Shown here piece after piece: positions 42,094 through 50,773 of a stretch of DNA of 64,000 bases. Positions within the stretch are counted from its first letter, which is position 1; each line of letters opens with the position of its first letter. Under the pieces are notes generated by a model, which saw only the letters and a list, made by a program, of their open reading frames with translations, ran no database searches and was not told the origin of the DNA. This stretch comes from an uncultured Pseudokineococcus sp. (GTDB lineage: Bacteria; Actinomycetota; Actinomycetes; Actinomycetales; Quadrisphaeraceae). The stretch covers positions 1 through 64,000 of the forward strand of contig NZ_CANMPM010000013.1 of the NCBI RefSeq assembly GCF_947499845.1. Direction: 5' to 3'. A program made the position numbers and the translations under genes.

Positions 42094-43224
42094 TCACGGG
42101 TGCAGCAGCACCTTCGTCCAGCCGTCCTCGCGGTTGTCGAAGTGCTCGTAGCCGCTGGCGGCCTCCTCGAGCGAGAGCTCGTGGCTGACGATGAAGCTCG
42201 GCTCCGCCTTGCCGGCGATGATGAGGTCGCGCAGCTGGCGGTTGTAGGCCTTGGTGTTGCACTGCCCGGTGCCCATGGACTGGCCCTTGAAGAAGAACTG
42301 GCCGAAGGGGAAGCGCAGGCGCCCCTCCTTCATGTCCGGGTCGGGGCCGTTCGGGTCCGCGGGCGGGAAGACCCCGACGACGCCGATGCCGCCCGTGGCG
42401 CGGACGACCTCGACGAGGGTGTCGAGCGTCCCGGCGGGGTGCTCGTCGCCGCTGTGGTCGTGGGCCTGCCAGCCCACGGCCTCGACGCCGCGGTCGACGC
42501 CGACGCCCTTCGTGGCCTCCATGATCTGGTCGACCGGCGAGCCCTGCGAGAAGTCCACGGGGGTGGCGCCGGCGCGCTCGGCCAGCCGCAGGCGGTCGGC
42601 GTGCTGGTCGACCACGTACACCTGGTCCGCGCCCTGGATCCGGGCGGACAGCGCCGCCATGAGGCCGACGGGGCCCGCGCCCATGATCGCGACGGAGTCG
42701 CCCGGCTGCAGGCCCGCGAGCCGCGTGCCGTGCCAGCCGGTGGGGAAGATGTCCGAGAGCATCGTGAAGTCGTTCTCGTGCTCGGTGCCGCCGGGCAGCC
42801 GCAGCGCGTTGAAGTCGGCGAAGGGCACCCGCAGGAACTCCGCCTGGCCGCCGTTGTAGGGGCCCATGTCGGCGTAGCCGTAGGCGCCGCCGGCCGAGCC
42901 CGGGTTCACCTCGAGGCAGAACGCCGTCTTGCCCTGCGTGCAGTTGCGGCAGTGCCCGCAGGCGATGTTGAAGGGCAGCGAGACGCGGTCGCCCTTCTTG
43001 AGGCGCGTGACGCCGGGGCCGACCTCCTCGACGACGCCCATGTTCTCGTGGCCGAGGACCTTGCCCTGCTCGACGTCGGTCCGACCTTCGTACATGTGCA
43101 GGTCGGAGCCGCAGATGTTCGTCGTGGTGATGCGGACGACGGCGTCGGTCGGCGCCTCGACCTTCGCGTCGGGGACGTCGACGACGCTGACGTCCTTCGG
43201 GCCGTTGTAGACGAGTGCTCGCAC
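42094..43224 (-). CDS. fdhA: Glutathione-independent formaldehyde dehydrogenase (zinc MDR)
   Basis: 376 residues. The zinc MDR features are [26 protein letters not shown], the structural-zinc Cys cluster [15 protein letters not shown] (about 92-106) and the NAD-binding [11 protein letters not shown] (about 172). The insertion and the C-terminal [20 protein letters not shown] segment match the glutathione-independent formaldehyde dehydrogenase (Pseudomonas FdhA) subgroup, which oxidises formaldehyde with tightly bound NAD. Actinobacterial members may act on other aldehydes. The GTG at 43224 has AGGAGGT upstream. It is divergent from phosphoketolase across about 200 bp. Confidence 0.9.
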   Translation of the reverse strand: MRALVYNGPKDVSVVDVPDAKVEAPTDAVVRITTTNICGSDLHMYEGRTDVEQGKVLGHENMGVVEEVGPGVTRLKKGDRVSLPFNIACGHCRNCTQGKTAFCLEVNPGSAGGAYGYADMGPYNGGQAEFLRVPFADFNALRLPGGTEHENDFTMLSDIFPTGWHGTRLAGLQPGDSVAIMGAGPVGLMAALSARIQGADQVYVVDQHADRLRLAERAGATPVDFSQGSPVDQIMEATKGVGVDRGVEAVGWQAHDHSGDEHPAGTLDTLVEVVRATGGIGVVGVFPPADPNGPDPDMKEGRLRFPFGQFFFKGQSMGTGQCNTKAYNRQLRDLIIAGKAEPSFIVSHELSLEEAASGYEHFDNREDGWTKVLLHP

Positions 43225-43422
43225 GGTGGAGACCTCCTGGTGCTGTGCGCGTCGGCCCCGTGTCTCGGGGCGCTGGCGTGCCTCGACCGTAGGAACGTCC
43301 GGCGCGGCACCGCACGTCGACAACGGTTCTCAGCCGCTCCGACGGTGCGGCCCGTCGTCGGCGCCCCCTCGCGGTGGCGAGCCCGAGGTGTGCCGCGGCG
43401 GCGCTGGGGCCACGCTGGGGCG

Positions 43423-45924
43423 ATGGCGGGCAGCGAGGACGGCCGGGTTCTGGACGACGCCGAGGTGGAGGGCCTCGACCGGTGGTGGCGCGCGGCCAAC
43501 TACCTGGCCGTCGGGCAGATCTACCTCATGGGCGACGACCCGCTCCTCACCCGCCCGCTGGCGGCGGAGAGCACCAAGCCGCGCCTGCTGGGCCACTGGG
43601 GGACGACGCCGGGCCTCAACCTCCTGTGGGCGCACGCCAACCGCTGCGTCCGCGAGCGCGACCTCGAGGCGATGTTCGTCACCGGGCCCGGCCACGGCGG
43701 GCCGGCGATCGTCGCGAGCACGTGGCTCGAGGGCACGTGGTCGGACGTCTACCCCGACGTCACCCGGGACGCCGCGGGCATGGGGAAGCTGTTCCGCCAG
43801 TTCAGCTTCCCCGGCGGTATCCCCAGCCACGTCGCCGCGGACGTCCCCGGCTCGATCCACGAGGGGGGCGAGCTCGGCTACTCCCTCGCGCACGCCCACG
43901 GGGCCGCCTTCGACGACCCCGACCTCGTCGTCTTCTGCGTCGTCGGCGACGGCGAGGCGGAGACCGGGCCGCTGCAGGCGTCGTGGCAGTCCACGGCCTT
44001 CGTCGACGCCGCCCGCGACGGCGCCGTCCTGCCGGTGCTCCACCTGAACGGCTGGAAGATCGCGAACCCGACGACGCTGGCGCGGTTGTCCGACGAGGAC
44101 CTCGTGGCCCACCTCGGCGGCCGCGGCTACGCCCCCGTCGTCGTCGAGGGGCCGCGCGAGGGCGAGACGTCCGCGGACGTCCACCGCCGGCTCGCGGCCG
44201 CGCTCGACGACTGCCTCGACGGCATCGCCGCGATCCAGGCCCGCGCCCGGGGCCGGACCCGCGCCGGCGCGGACGAGGCCGAGGTGACCGCCGCCGCCGA
44301 CGTCCCCCGCTGGCCCCTGCTCGTGCTGCGCACCCCGAAGGGGTGGACGGGGCCCCAGGAGGTCGGCGGCTCCCGGGTCGAGGGCACGTGGCGCGCCCAC
44401 CAGGTGCCGATCTCCGACGTCCGCGGCGACGAGGACGCCCGCCGCCAGCTCGAGGCGTGGATGCGCTCCTACCGCCCCGAGGAGCTCTTCACCGAGGACG
44501 GCGTCCCGCAGCAGGACCTCCTGGACATGGTCCCGCCGCGCGGTCGTCGGATGAGCGACGACCCGCGGACGAACGGCGGTTCGGTCTCACGCCCGCTGCG
44601 GCTCACGGACTTCCGCCGTCATGCCGTCGAGGTCCGCGAACCCGGCGGGAGCGTCCACTCGCCGACGACCGTGCTCGGCGACTGGCTCGCCGAGGTGGCG
44701 CGCGACAACGGCACGACCTTCCGCCTCTTCGGCCCCGACGAGGTCGCGAGCAACCGCCTCCAGGCCGTCGTCGAGGCCGTCGGCCGGGCGTGGGCCGAGC
44801 GCGGCGACGCCGAGGACGACAGGATGCGCCCGTCCGGCCGGGTCATGGAGGTGCTCAGCGAGCACCTCCTGCAGGGCTGGCTCGAGGGGTACCTGCTCAC
44901 GGGGCGGCACGGCGTCCTCACGAGCTACGAGGCCTTCATCCACATCGTCGACTCGATGGTCAACCAGCACGCCAAGTGGCTGAAGGTGACGAGCCAGCTG
45001 CCCTGGCGCGACCCGCTGCCCTCGCTGAACTACCTGCTGTCCAGCCACGTCTGGCGCCAGGACCACAACGGGTTCTCCCACCAGGACCCCGGCTTCCTCG
45101 ACCACGTGGCCAACAAGAAGGCCGAGATCGCCCGGATCTACCTGCCGCCGGACGCCAACACGCTCCTGTCGACGATGGACCACTGCCTGCGCAGCCGGCA
45201 CTACATCAACGTCGTCGTCGCCGGGAAGCAGATGGTCCACGACTACCTGCCGGTGCAGGAGGCCGTCGAGCACTGCGCCCGCGGCCTCGGCATCTGGGAC
45301 TGGGCCTCCACCGACGAGGGCGAGGAGCCGGACGTCGTCATCGCCTCGGCGGGTGACGTGCCCACGCTCGAGGCGCTCGCCGCCGTCGACCTCGTGCGCA
45401 CCCACCTGCCGCACGTCAGGGTGCGCTTCGTCAACGTCGTCGACCTCATGCGGCTGCAGAGCGACCGCGAGCACCCCCACGGCCTCTCCGACGCCGAGTT
45501 CGACACCGTCTTCACCCACGACCGGCCCGTCGTCTTCGCCTTCCACGGCTACCCGAGCCTCGTGCACCGCCTCACCTACAAGCGCACCAACCACGCGAGC
45601 TTCCACGTGCGCGGCTTCATCGAGGAGGGCACGACGACGACGCCCTTCGACATGGTGTCGTCCAACGAGACCGACCGCTTCCGCCTGGCCGTCGACGTCA
45701 TCGACCACGTGCCCGGCCTCGTCCCGCGGTACGCCGCCCTGCGCCAGCGGCTCCTCGACGCACGGCGCCGCGCTCGCGAGTTCGCCTACCTCCACGGCGA
45801 GGACCCGCCGGAGATCAGCGGTTGGCGCTGGCCCCACGGCGGCGTCCACCACCCCATGCCGGGCGGGCAGGCCCAGGCGCCCCTCGCGGACGCCGCGGAC
45901 GGTGCGGGCGACCGTCCCGGGTAG
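43423..45924 (+). CDS. xfp: Phosphoketolase (xylulose-5-phosphate/fructose-6-phosphate)
   Basis: 833 residues, slightly longer than the usual 790-825. Family motifs are [30 protein letters not shown], the thiamine-diphosphate/Mg site [18 protein letters not shown] (about 182), [20 protein letters not shown] (abridged), [13 protein letters not shown] and the XFP_C domain ([13 protein letters not shown]). It cleaves xylulose-5-P or fructose-6-P with phosphate to acetyl-P plus glyceraldehyde-3-P or erythrose-4-P. No acetate kinase or phosphotransacetylase is adjacent. The ATG at 43423 matches the family start. Confidence 0.96.
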   Translation: MAGSEDGRVLDDAEVEGLDRWWRAANYLAVGQIYLMGDDPLLTRPLAAESTKPRLLGHWGTTPGLNLLWAHANRCVRERDLEAMFVTGPGHGGPAIVASTWLEGTWSDVYPDVTRDAAGMGKLFRQFSFPGGIPSHVAADVPGSIHEGGELGYSLAHAHGAAFDDPDLVVFCVVGDGEAETGPLQASWQSTAFVDAARDGAVLPVLHLNGWKIANPTTLARLSDEDLVAHLGGRGYAPVVVEGPREGETSADVHRRLAAALDDCLDGIAAIQARARGRTRAGADEAEVTAAADVPRWPLLVLRTPKGWTGPQEVGGSRVEGTWRAHQVPISDVRGDEDARRQLEAWMRSYRPEELFTEDGVPQQDLLDMVPPRGRRMSDDPRTNGGSVSRPLRLTDFRRHAVEVREPGGSVHSPTTVLGDWLAEVARDNGTTFRLFGPDEVASNRLQAVVEAVGRAWAERGDAEDDRMRPSGRVMEVLSEHLLQGWLEGYLLTGRHGVLTSYEAFIHIVDSMVNQHAKWLKVTSQLPWRDPLPSLNYLLSSHVWRQDHNGFSHQDPGFLDHVANKKAEIARIYLPPDANTLLSTMDHCLRSRHYINVVVAGKQMVHDYLPVQEAVEHCARGLGIWDWASTDEGEEPDVVIASAGDVPTLEALAAVDLVRTHLPHVRVRFVNVVDLMRLQSDREHPHGLSDAEFDTVFTHDRPVVFAFHGYPSLVHRLTYKRTNHASFHVRGFIEEGTTTTPFDMVSSNETDRFRLAVDVIDHVPGLVPRYAALRQRLLDARRRAREFAYLHGEDPPEISGWRWPHGGVHHPMPGGQAQAPLADAADGAGDRPG

Positions 45925-45988
45925 GCGGCCGGTCGCCGCCTCGGAGGGGCGCGGGAAGCGTCGGAGGTCGGGCGCGGTTGCGGCGCAG

Positions 45989-47062
45989 GTGACCTCCCTC
46001 TTCGAGCCCCTGCGGCTGCGCGACGTCGAGATCCCCAACCGCGTGTGGGTCTCGCCGATGTGCCAGTACTCCTGCGACCCGGTCGGCGCCCCCGGCGTCG
46101 TCCACGACTGGCACCTCGCGCACCTCGGCGCCTTCGCCGTCGGCGGCGCGGGCCTCGTGCTCACCGAGGCCGCCGCCGTCAGCCCGGAGGGCCGGATCTC
46201 GCCGGAGGACGCCGGCCTCTGGACCGACGAGCAGGCGCGCGCGTGGGCGCGGGTCGTCGACTTCGTCCACGCCCGCGGCTCCCGCGCCGGCGTCCAGCTC
46301 GCCCACGCCGGCCGCAAGGCGTCGACGTACCGGCCCTTCGAGGCCGCCGGCTCCGGCTCCGTCCCCGCCGCCGAGGGCGGGTGGTCGACGGTCGCGCCCA
46401 GCGCTGTGGCCTTCGGCGGCTTCGCCGAGCCGCAGGCCCTCGACGCCGAGGGGCTGCGCCGCGTCGTCGACGACTTCGCCGCCGCCACCCGCCGCGCCGA
46501 CGCCGCGGGCTTCGACGTCGTCGAGGTCCACGCCGCCCACGGCTACCTGCTCCACCAGTTCCTCTCGCCGCTCGCCAACCACCGCGAGGACGCCCACGGC
46601 GGAGACCTCGACGGCCGGGCCCGCCTCCTCCTCGAGGTCGTCGACGCCGTCCGCGCCGCGTGGCCGGCCGGCAAGCCCGTCCTCGTCCGCGTCTCCGGCA
46701 CCGACTGGGCCGAGGGCGGCCTCACCCCCGACGAGGTCGTCGAGGTGTCGGGGTGGCTGCGCGAGCACGGCGTCGACCTCGTCGACGTCTCCAGCGGCGG
46801 TCTCGTGCCGGGGGCGAGCATCCCCGTCGCCCCGGGCTACCAGGTGCCGCTCGCCGAGGCCGTCCGCCGCGGCGCCGGCGTCGCCACGGGCGCCGTCGGC
46901 CTGATCACCGACCCCGCCCAGGCCGCCCAGGTGGTGGCGCAGGGCCAGGCCGACGCCGTCCTCCTCGCCCGCGCGCTGCTCCGCGACCCCCGCTGGCCCC
47001 AGCGCGCCGCCCGCGAGCTCGGCGTCGAGCTGCCGCTGCCGCCGCAGTACGCCCGCGCCTGA
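45989..47062 (+). CDS. Old yellow enzyme family NADH:flavin oxidoreductase (YqjM-like)
   Basis: 357 residues with an FMN-binding TIM barrel. It has the YqjM-type N-terminus LFEPLRLRDVEIPNRVWVSPMCQY with a Cys beside the flavin, QLAHAGRKAS, the substrate-binding HAAHGYLLHQFLSPLANHRED (abridged; His-Ala-x-His) and GAVGLITDPAQA. It reduces activated C=C bonds with NAD(P)H. The GTG at 45989 fits the family start. It is 64 bp after xfp and may be co-transcribed. Confidence 0.94.
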   Translation: MTSLFEPLRLRDVEIPNRVWVSPMCQYSCDPVGAPGVVHDWHLAHLGAFAVGGAGLVLTEAAAVSPEGRISPEDAGLWTDEQARAWARVVDFVHARGSRAGVQLAHAGRKASTYRPFEAAGSGSVPAAEGGWSTVAPSAVAFGGFAEPQALDAEGLRRVVDDFAAATRRADAAGFDVVEVHAAHGYLLHQFLSPLANHREDAHGGDLDGRARLLLEVVDAVRAAWPAGKPVLVRVSGTDWAEGGLTPDEVVEVSGWLREHGVDLVDVSSGGLVPGASIPVAPGYQVPLAEAVRRGAGVATGAVGLITDPAQAAQVVAQGQADAVLLARALLRDPRWPQRAARELGVELPLPPQYARA

Positions 47063-47619
47063 CGGGGCACGGCCGCTCGCCCGGCCAGCGGCCCGCCCGG
47101 ATCGGTACAGGGCCAGCCCCGACGGCCGGCTGACCGGCGCGCGAGCGGGCGGGCGGGGGCGCGCGGAGAGCACGTCAGGCCGGCGCCCCGACCGCAGCGG
47201 CGCCCGGCCGGAGAGCGCCGAGCCAGTGCCGGAGCGCGGCCGCGCCCGTCCGCGGACCGGACCTGCGCCCGCTCGGACGGGCGGGGGCTCCGCAGGGTCG
47301 CGGGGGCGGCCACGCGCACGACGCCGGGCCCGCTCCGGCACTGGCTCGGCGCTCCTCGGTCGCCTCGGCGAGGGCTCGGGGCGCCGGCCTGACAGTGAGG
47401 ATGTGGGTGAGCCCCGCAATGGCCGGTCCTGACTCCCGGCCTGACCGGCACGGTTGCCTTCAACACGATCTGTCGGTCCGGCCCGCTGCGGGGCTCGTGC
47501 ACCCACCGACGAGGGTCGTGACCTCATAGGAGCTTGTGCCAGCAAGCACCCGTCACTGTCTTGTCCGCTCTTCGGCGGTGCGTGCCGTCCCGCGCCACCT
47601 ACCAGGAGAGAAGGACGAC
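47063..47619. other. 557-bp non-coding interval upstream of the IS110 transposase
   Basis: It contains a nested palindrome (47174-47393, listed separately) and then about 225 nt of apparently non-coding DNA before the transposase. The latter includes CATAGGAGC at 47525 and AAGGAC before the start codon. No host gene is seen. In IS110-family elements the non-coding end beside the transposase can encode a bridge RNA, so part of this interval may be element DNA. Confidence 0.5.
47174..47393. repeat. Large nested palindrome
   Basis: Outer arms GTCAGGCCGGCGCCCCGA (47174-47191) and its exact complement at 47376-47393 (18 bp) enclose inner arms at 47213-47236 and 47331-47354 (24 bp, perfect; begins GAGCGCCGAGCCAGTGCCGG). 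The unpaired segments between outer and inner arms are exactly 21 bp on both sides, so the whole forms one 63-bp-arm structure with a symmetric internal loop. The central 94 bp contains a further hairpin (CGCCCGTCCG with CGGACGGGCG). Confidence 0.9.
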
Positions 47620-48875
47620 GTGACCACCATCGCACCCGCCTGCCCGCAGACCCAGCCCGACCCGGGCCCCCGGCCCGCGAGGGTGCGCCGCGGTCGCCGC
47701 CAGGCGGTCGCCCCGGTCGCGGTCGCGCTACCGGCCGAACAGGTCATCGGCGGGGTCGACACCCACGCCGAGACCCACACCGCCGCGGCCGTCGACCTCG
47801 CAGGACGCACCCTGGGCCACGCCACCTTCCCCACCACCACAGCCGGGTACATCGCCCTGCTGCGGTGGTTGACCGGCTTCACCACCACCGGCTCCGCCGA
47901 TCACCTCACGACCGGGGTCGCCGGCGAGGACACCACCAGGGTCGTCCGGATCGGGGTCGAGGGCACCGGCACCTACGGCGCCGGCCTGGCCCGCTACCTG
48001 CGCGACGTCGCCGGCGTGGAGGTCGTCGAGGTCGACCGCCCCGACCGCAGGACCCGCCGCTTCGCGGGCAAGTCCGACCCCATCGACGCCGAGGCCGCCG
48101 CCCGTGCCGCCCTCAACGGCCACGCCGCCGGGACGCCGAAGCTGCGCACCGGACCCGTCGAGGCGATCCGGGCGCTGCGGGTGGCCCGCAGCAGCGCCGT
48201 CGGCGCCCGCGCGCAGGCGCTCGTGCAGATGAAGTCCCTGATCACCACCGCACCGCAAGCACTGCGCGAGCGGCTACGGGCCCTGTACACCGCACCCGCG
48301 AAGCTGGTCGCGACCTGCGCCGCGCTGGGCCCGGACCCGGTCGTGCTGGCCACCGGAGACCCCACCGCCGCCGCCGAGGCCAGCCTGCGCGCCCTGGCCC
48401 GACGCCACCAGCACCTGTCCGAGGAGATCACCGAGGCCGACGCCGTCCTCGACCAGCTGGTCGCCGCGACCGCCCCCACCCTGCTGGAGGCCCTCGGCGT
48501 CGGCACCGAGGTCGCCGGGCAGCTGCTGGTCACCGCCGGGGACAACCCCGAACGGCTGCACTCCGAAGCCGCGTTCGCCGCGTTGTGCGGGGTCAGCCCC
48601 GTGCCGGCGGGCTCAGGCCGGACCGACGGCGCGGTACGCCTCAACCGAGGCGGGGACCGCCAGGCCAACAGCGCACTGCACCGGGTAGTGATCACCCGGC
48701 TGCGCCACGACCAACGCACCCAGACCTACCTCCAACGGCGCACCGCGCAGGGCAAGCCGAAGAGGGCGATCCTGCGATGCCTCAAGCGCCACGTCGCCCG
48801 GGAGATCTACCGCCTGATCATGCTCGACCTGGCCCCCACCACAACGCCCCGAGCCACTTGACGGCCCATAGGAGC
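47525..48875 (+). mobile_element. IS110-family insertion sequence (minimal extent)
   Basis: A single transposase gene flanked by CATAGGAGC at 47525-47533 and 48867-48875. IS110-family elements lack long terminal inverted repeats and usually give no target duplication, so these direct repeats mark either the element ends or an end motif; the true left end could be further upstream, up to about 47394. No copy of the element is seen elsewhere in the window. Confidence 0.6.
47620..48861 (+). CDS. IS110-family transposase (DEDD/serine recombinase)
   Basis: 413 residues and apparently intact. The N-terminal RuvC-like DEDD domain has VIGGVDTHAETHTAA (Asp), IGVEGTGTYGAGLARYL (Glu) and FAGKSDPIDAEAAARA (Asp-Asp). 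A coiled-coil region is followed by the Tnp_2/transposase_20 domain with ALCGVSPVPAGSGRTDG, which carries the catalytic Ser, and LNRGGDRQANSALHR. Length and motifs are those of active IS110 recombinases, which use a bridge RNA to choose donor and target. The GTG at 47620 has GAAGGAC 5 nt upstream. Somewhat more A/T at third positions than neighbours agrees with transfer. Confidence 0.95.
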   Translation: MTTIAPACPQTQPDPGPRPARVRRGRRQAVAPVAVALPAEQVIGGVDTHAETHTAAAVDLAGRTLGHATFPTTTAGYIALLRWLTGFTTTGSADHLTTGVAGEDTTRVVRIGVEGTGTYGAGLARYLRDVAGVEVVEVDRPDRRTRRFAGKSDPIDAEAAARAALNGHAAGTPKLRTGPVEAIRALRVARSSAVGARAQALVQMKSLITTAPQALRERLRALYTAPAKLVATCAALGPDPVVLATGDPTAAAEASLRALARRHQHLSEEITEADAVLDQLVAATAPTLLEALGVGTEVAGQLLVTAGDNPERLHSEAAFAALCGVSPVPAGSGRTDGAVRLNRGGDRQANSALHRVVITRLRHDQRTQTYLQRRTAQGKPKRAILRCLKRHVAREIYRLIMLDLAPTTTPRAT

Positions 48876-48968
48876 ATCGTGCTCTCCGCGGACCCGCCGC
48901 TGCACGCTCGTGCAGGGCGTCACCTCTCCGCGGCAGCCGCCGTCCGGAGCCTCCCGCCCGTGGCTCCG

Positions 48969-49886
48969 TCAGGCGGGGGCGGCGCCGCCCGTGGCGAGGC
49001 GCTCGCGGTGGGCGGCGACGGCGTCGCGCAGCGCCGCGAGCACGTAGCCGGGCACCTCCATGCCCTTCTGGCCGGCCCAGAGGAGCTCGCGCTCGACGCG
49101 GGAGATGTCGCGCGCGAAGCCCTCGAGGTCGTCGCCGAGCCCGAGCGTCTGCACGACGCGGCCGTAGTCGGCCTCCTGGCCGGGGCGGTTGACGCCGACG
49201 AGGGCGAAGGAGCGACGGCGCAGCACCTGGGTGAGCCGCAGCTGCCAGGGGGCCAGCAGGCCGGCCTGGAGCATCTGCGTGGCGGCCAGCCGGTAGTAGG
49301 CGAAGTGGCCGGGCTCCTGCTGCTTGATGGGGGCGACGACGGTGCGCGCCGTCGCGGTCTCGCCCAGCCGCTCGAGCCCCTCGGACAGCCGGTTGTAGGC
49401 GAGGACGGCGGACCGCTCGGTCGCGGCGCCCGTCAGGTAGTAGAGGAGGCGCGCCACCTCCTGGACAGGGCGCAGGTGGGCGAGGGCGCCGAGGACGCGG
49501 ATCTTCGGGCTGACGACCGTCGTGTTCGGCTCGGCCGGCTCCATGCCGAGGTCCTGCTGCAGCCGGTCGAGGATGAGGCCGTGCTGGATCTCCTGCGGCT
49601 GCCAGACGTCGGCGAAGAAGAGGCGGTCGGTCTCGTCGACGTCGGGCAGGAGCGTGAGGAGCTCGAGGACGTTGCGGTCCACCTCGAGCTCCACGCGCGA
49701 CAGGTAGGAGATGACGGGCCCGAAGGCCTCGCGCACGGCCGAGGGGTCGTGCACGGTCCGGTCCACGCTGTCGAGCGGGATCGGGGGGTGCTTCTCGCCG
49801 AGCTGGAGGACGTGGTCCCGCAGCTGCTGCGGCGTGATCGTGGCGCGCGGCACGGTGCAGATCTTAAGGACCGTCGCGCGCGACAC
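48969..49886 (-). CDS. Ferritin-like diiron protein, acyl-ACP desaturase-related
   Basis: 305 residues. The helical protein carries ELEVDRNVLELL, then WQPQEIQHGLILDRL and later IKQQEPGHFAYYRLAA: two ExxH motifs plus an additional Glu, the ligand pattern of diiron four-helix bundles such as soluble acyl-ACP desaturases. Actinobacterial members are sometimes labelled as GTP-binding protein LepA, which the sequence does not support (no P-loop). The function is unknown; a redox role on lipids is plausible. The GTG at 49886 is supported by GGAAGG 7 nt upstream; GTG 49853 is an alternative. Confidence 0.78.
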   Translation of the reverse strand: MSRATVLKICTVPRATITPQQLRDHVLQLGEKHPPIPLDSVDRTVHDPSAVREAFGPVISYLSRVELEVDRNVLELLTLLPDVDETDRLFFADVWQPQEIQHGLILDRLQQDLGMEPAEPNTTVVSPKIRVLGALAHLRPVQEVARLLYYLTGAATERSAVLAYNRLSEGLERLGETATARTVVAPIKQQEPGHFAYYRLAATQMLQAGLLAPWQLRLTQVLRRRSFALVGVNRPGQEADYGRVVQTLGLGDDLEGFARDISRVERELLWAGQKGMEVPGYVLAALRDAVAAHRERLATGGAAPA

Positions 49887-49944
49887 GGACGTGCCTTCCG
49901 TCGCACGGACGGCGGTGGACGCCGGAGGCGCCCTGGGCGGCCGC

Positions 49945-49950
49945 TAGCGT
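49945..49950 (+). promoter_or_regulatory. -10 box TAGCGT, leaderless ABC promoter
   Basis: TAGCGT ends 7 nt before the ABC ATPase GTG. Confidence 0.65.
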
Positions 49951-49957
49951 CCCCGGC

Positions 49958-50773
49958 GTGGACGAGGACGGGGGCCGCGCGAGCGCGGAGGACGGCGCGG
50001 GGGCGTCCGGGGCCGGGCCGGCCCTGGAGCTCGTGGGCCTGGTCAAGCGCTTCGGCGGGCGGGCGGTCGTCGACGGCGTCGACCTGCTCGTCCCCGCCGG
50101 GTCGGTGACGGGCCTCGTCGGGCCCAACGGCGCGGGGAAGACGACGACGCTGTCCATGGCGACGGGGCTGCTGCGCCCCGACGCCGGGACGGCGCGCGTG
50201 CTCGGCCACGACGTGTGGGCCGACCCGGTGGGCGCTAAGCGCCTCCTGGGGGTCCTGCCCGACGGGATGCGCCTGTTCGACCGGCTCTCCGGGCGGGAGC
50301 TCGTCCGCACGACGGGCGAGCTGCACGGGCTGGCGCGCGCCGTGGCGCGCGAGCGGGCGGAGGAGCTGCTCGACGTCCTCGGGCTCACCGCCGCCGGGGA
50401 CGAGCTCGTCGTCGACTACTCGGCCGGCATGGCGAAGAAGGCCGCGCTGGCCTGCTCGCTCGTGCACGCGCCGCGGCTGCTCGTGCTCGACGAACCCTTC
50501 GAGGCCGTCGACCCGCTGTCGGGGGCGTCCATCCGCGGGCTGCTCGGGGACTTCGTCGCCGGCGGGGGCACCGTGGTGCTCAGCAGCCACGTCATGGAGC
50601 TCGTCGAGCGGCTCTGCGACCGCGTCGCCGTGGTCGCCGGCGGCCGGGTCCTGGCCGCCGGGACGCTCGAGGAGGTGCGGGGCGGGCGCACGCTCGAGGA
50701 GCGCTTCGTCGAGCTCGCCGGTGGCGGGGAGCGCGGCACCGGCGAGGGGCTCGCGTGGTTGCGGCGCTCCTGA
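49958..50773 (+). CDS. ABC transporter ATP-binding protein
   Basis: 271 residues of the ABC-2 exporter type: Walker A GPNGAGKTTT (about 49-58), signature-region VDYSAGMAKKAAL (the classical LSGGQ is replaced by YSAGM), Walker B LLVLDEPFEAVDP and H-loop SSHVMELVE. The non-canonical signature is shared with other actinobacterial ABC-2 pairs of this type. The substrate is unknown. The 3' end overlaps the permease gene by 19 bp, implying coupling. Confidence 0.93.
   Translation: MDEDGGRASAEDGAGASGAGPALELVGLVKRFGGRAVVDGVDLLVPAGSVTGLVGPNGAGKTTTLSMATGLLRPDAGTARVLGHDVWADPVGAKRLLGVLPDGMRLFDRLSGRELVRTTGELHGLARAVARERAEELLDVLGLTAAGDELVVDYSAGMAKKAALACSLVHAPRLLVLDEPFEAVDPLSGASIRGLLGDFVAGGGTVVLSSHVMELVERLCDRVAVVAGGRVLAAGTLEEVRGGRTLEERFVELAGGGERGTGEGLAWLRRS

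Noticed and set aside
48969-49886. GTP-binding protein LepA
   Set aside because: No P-loop or G-domain motifs; length 305 and ExxH motifs instead indicate a ferritin-like protein.
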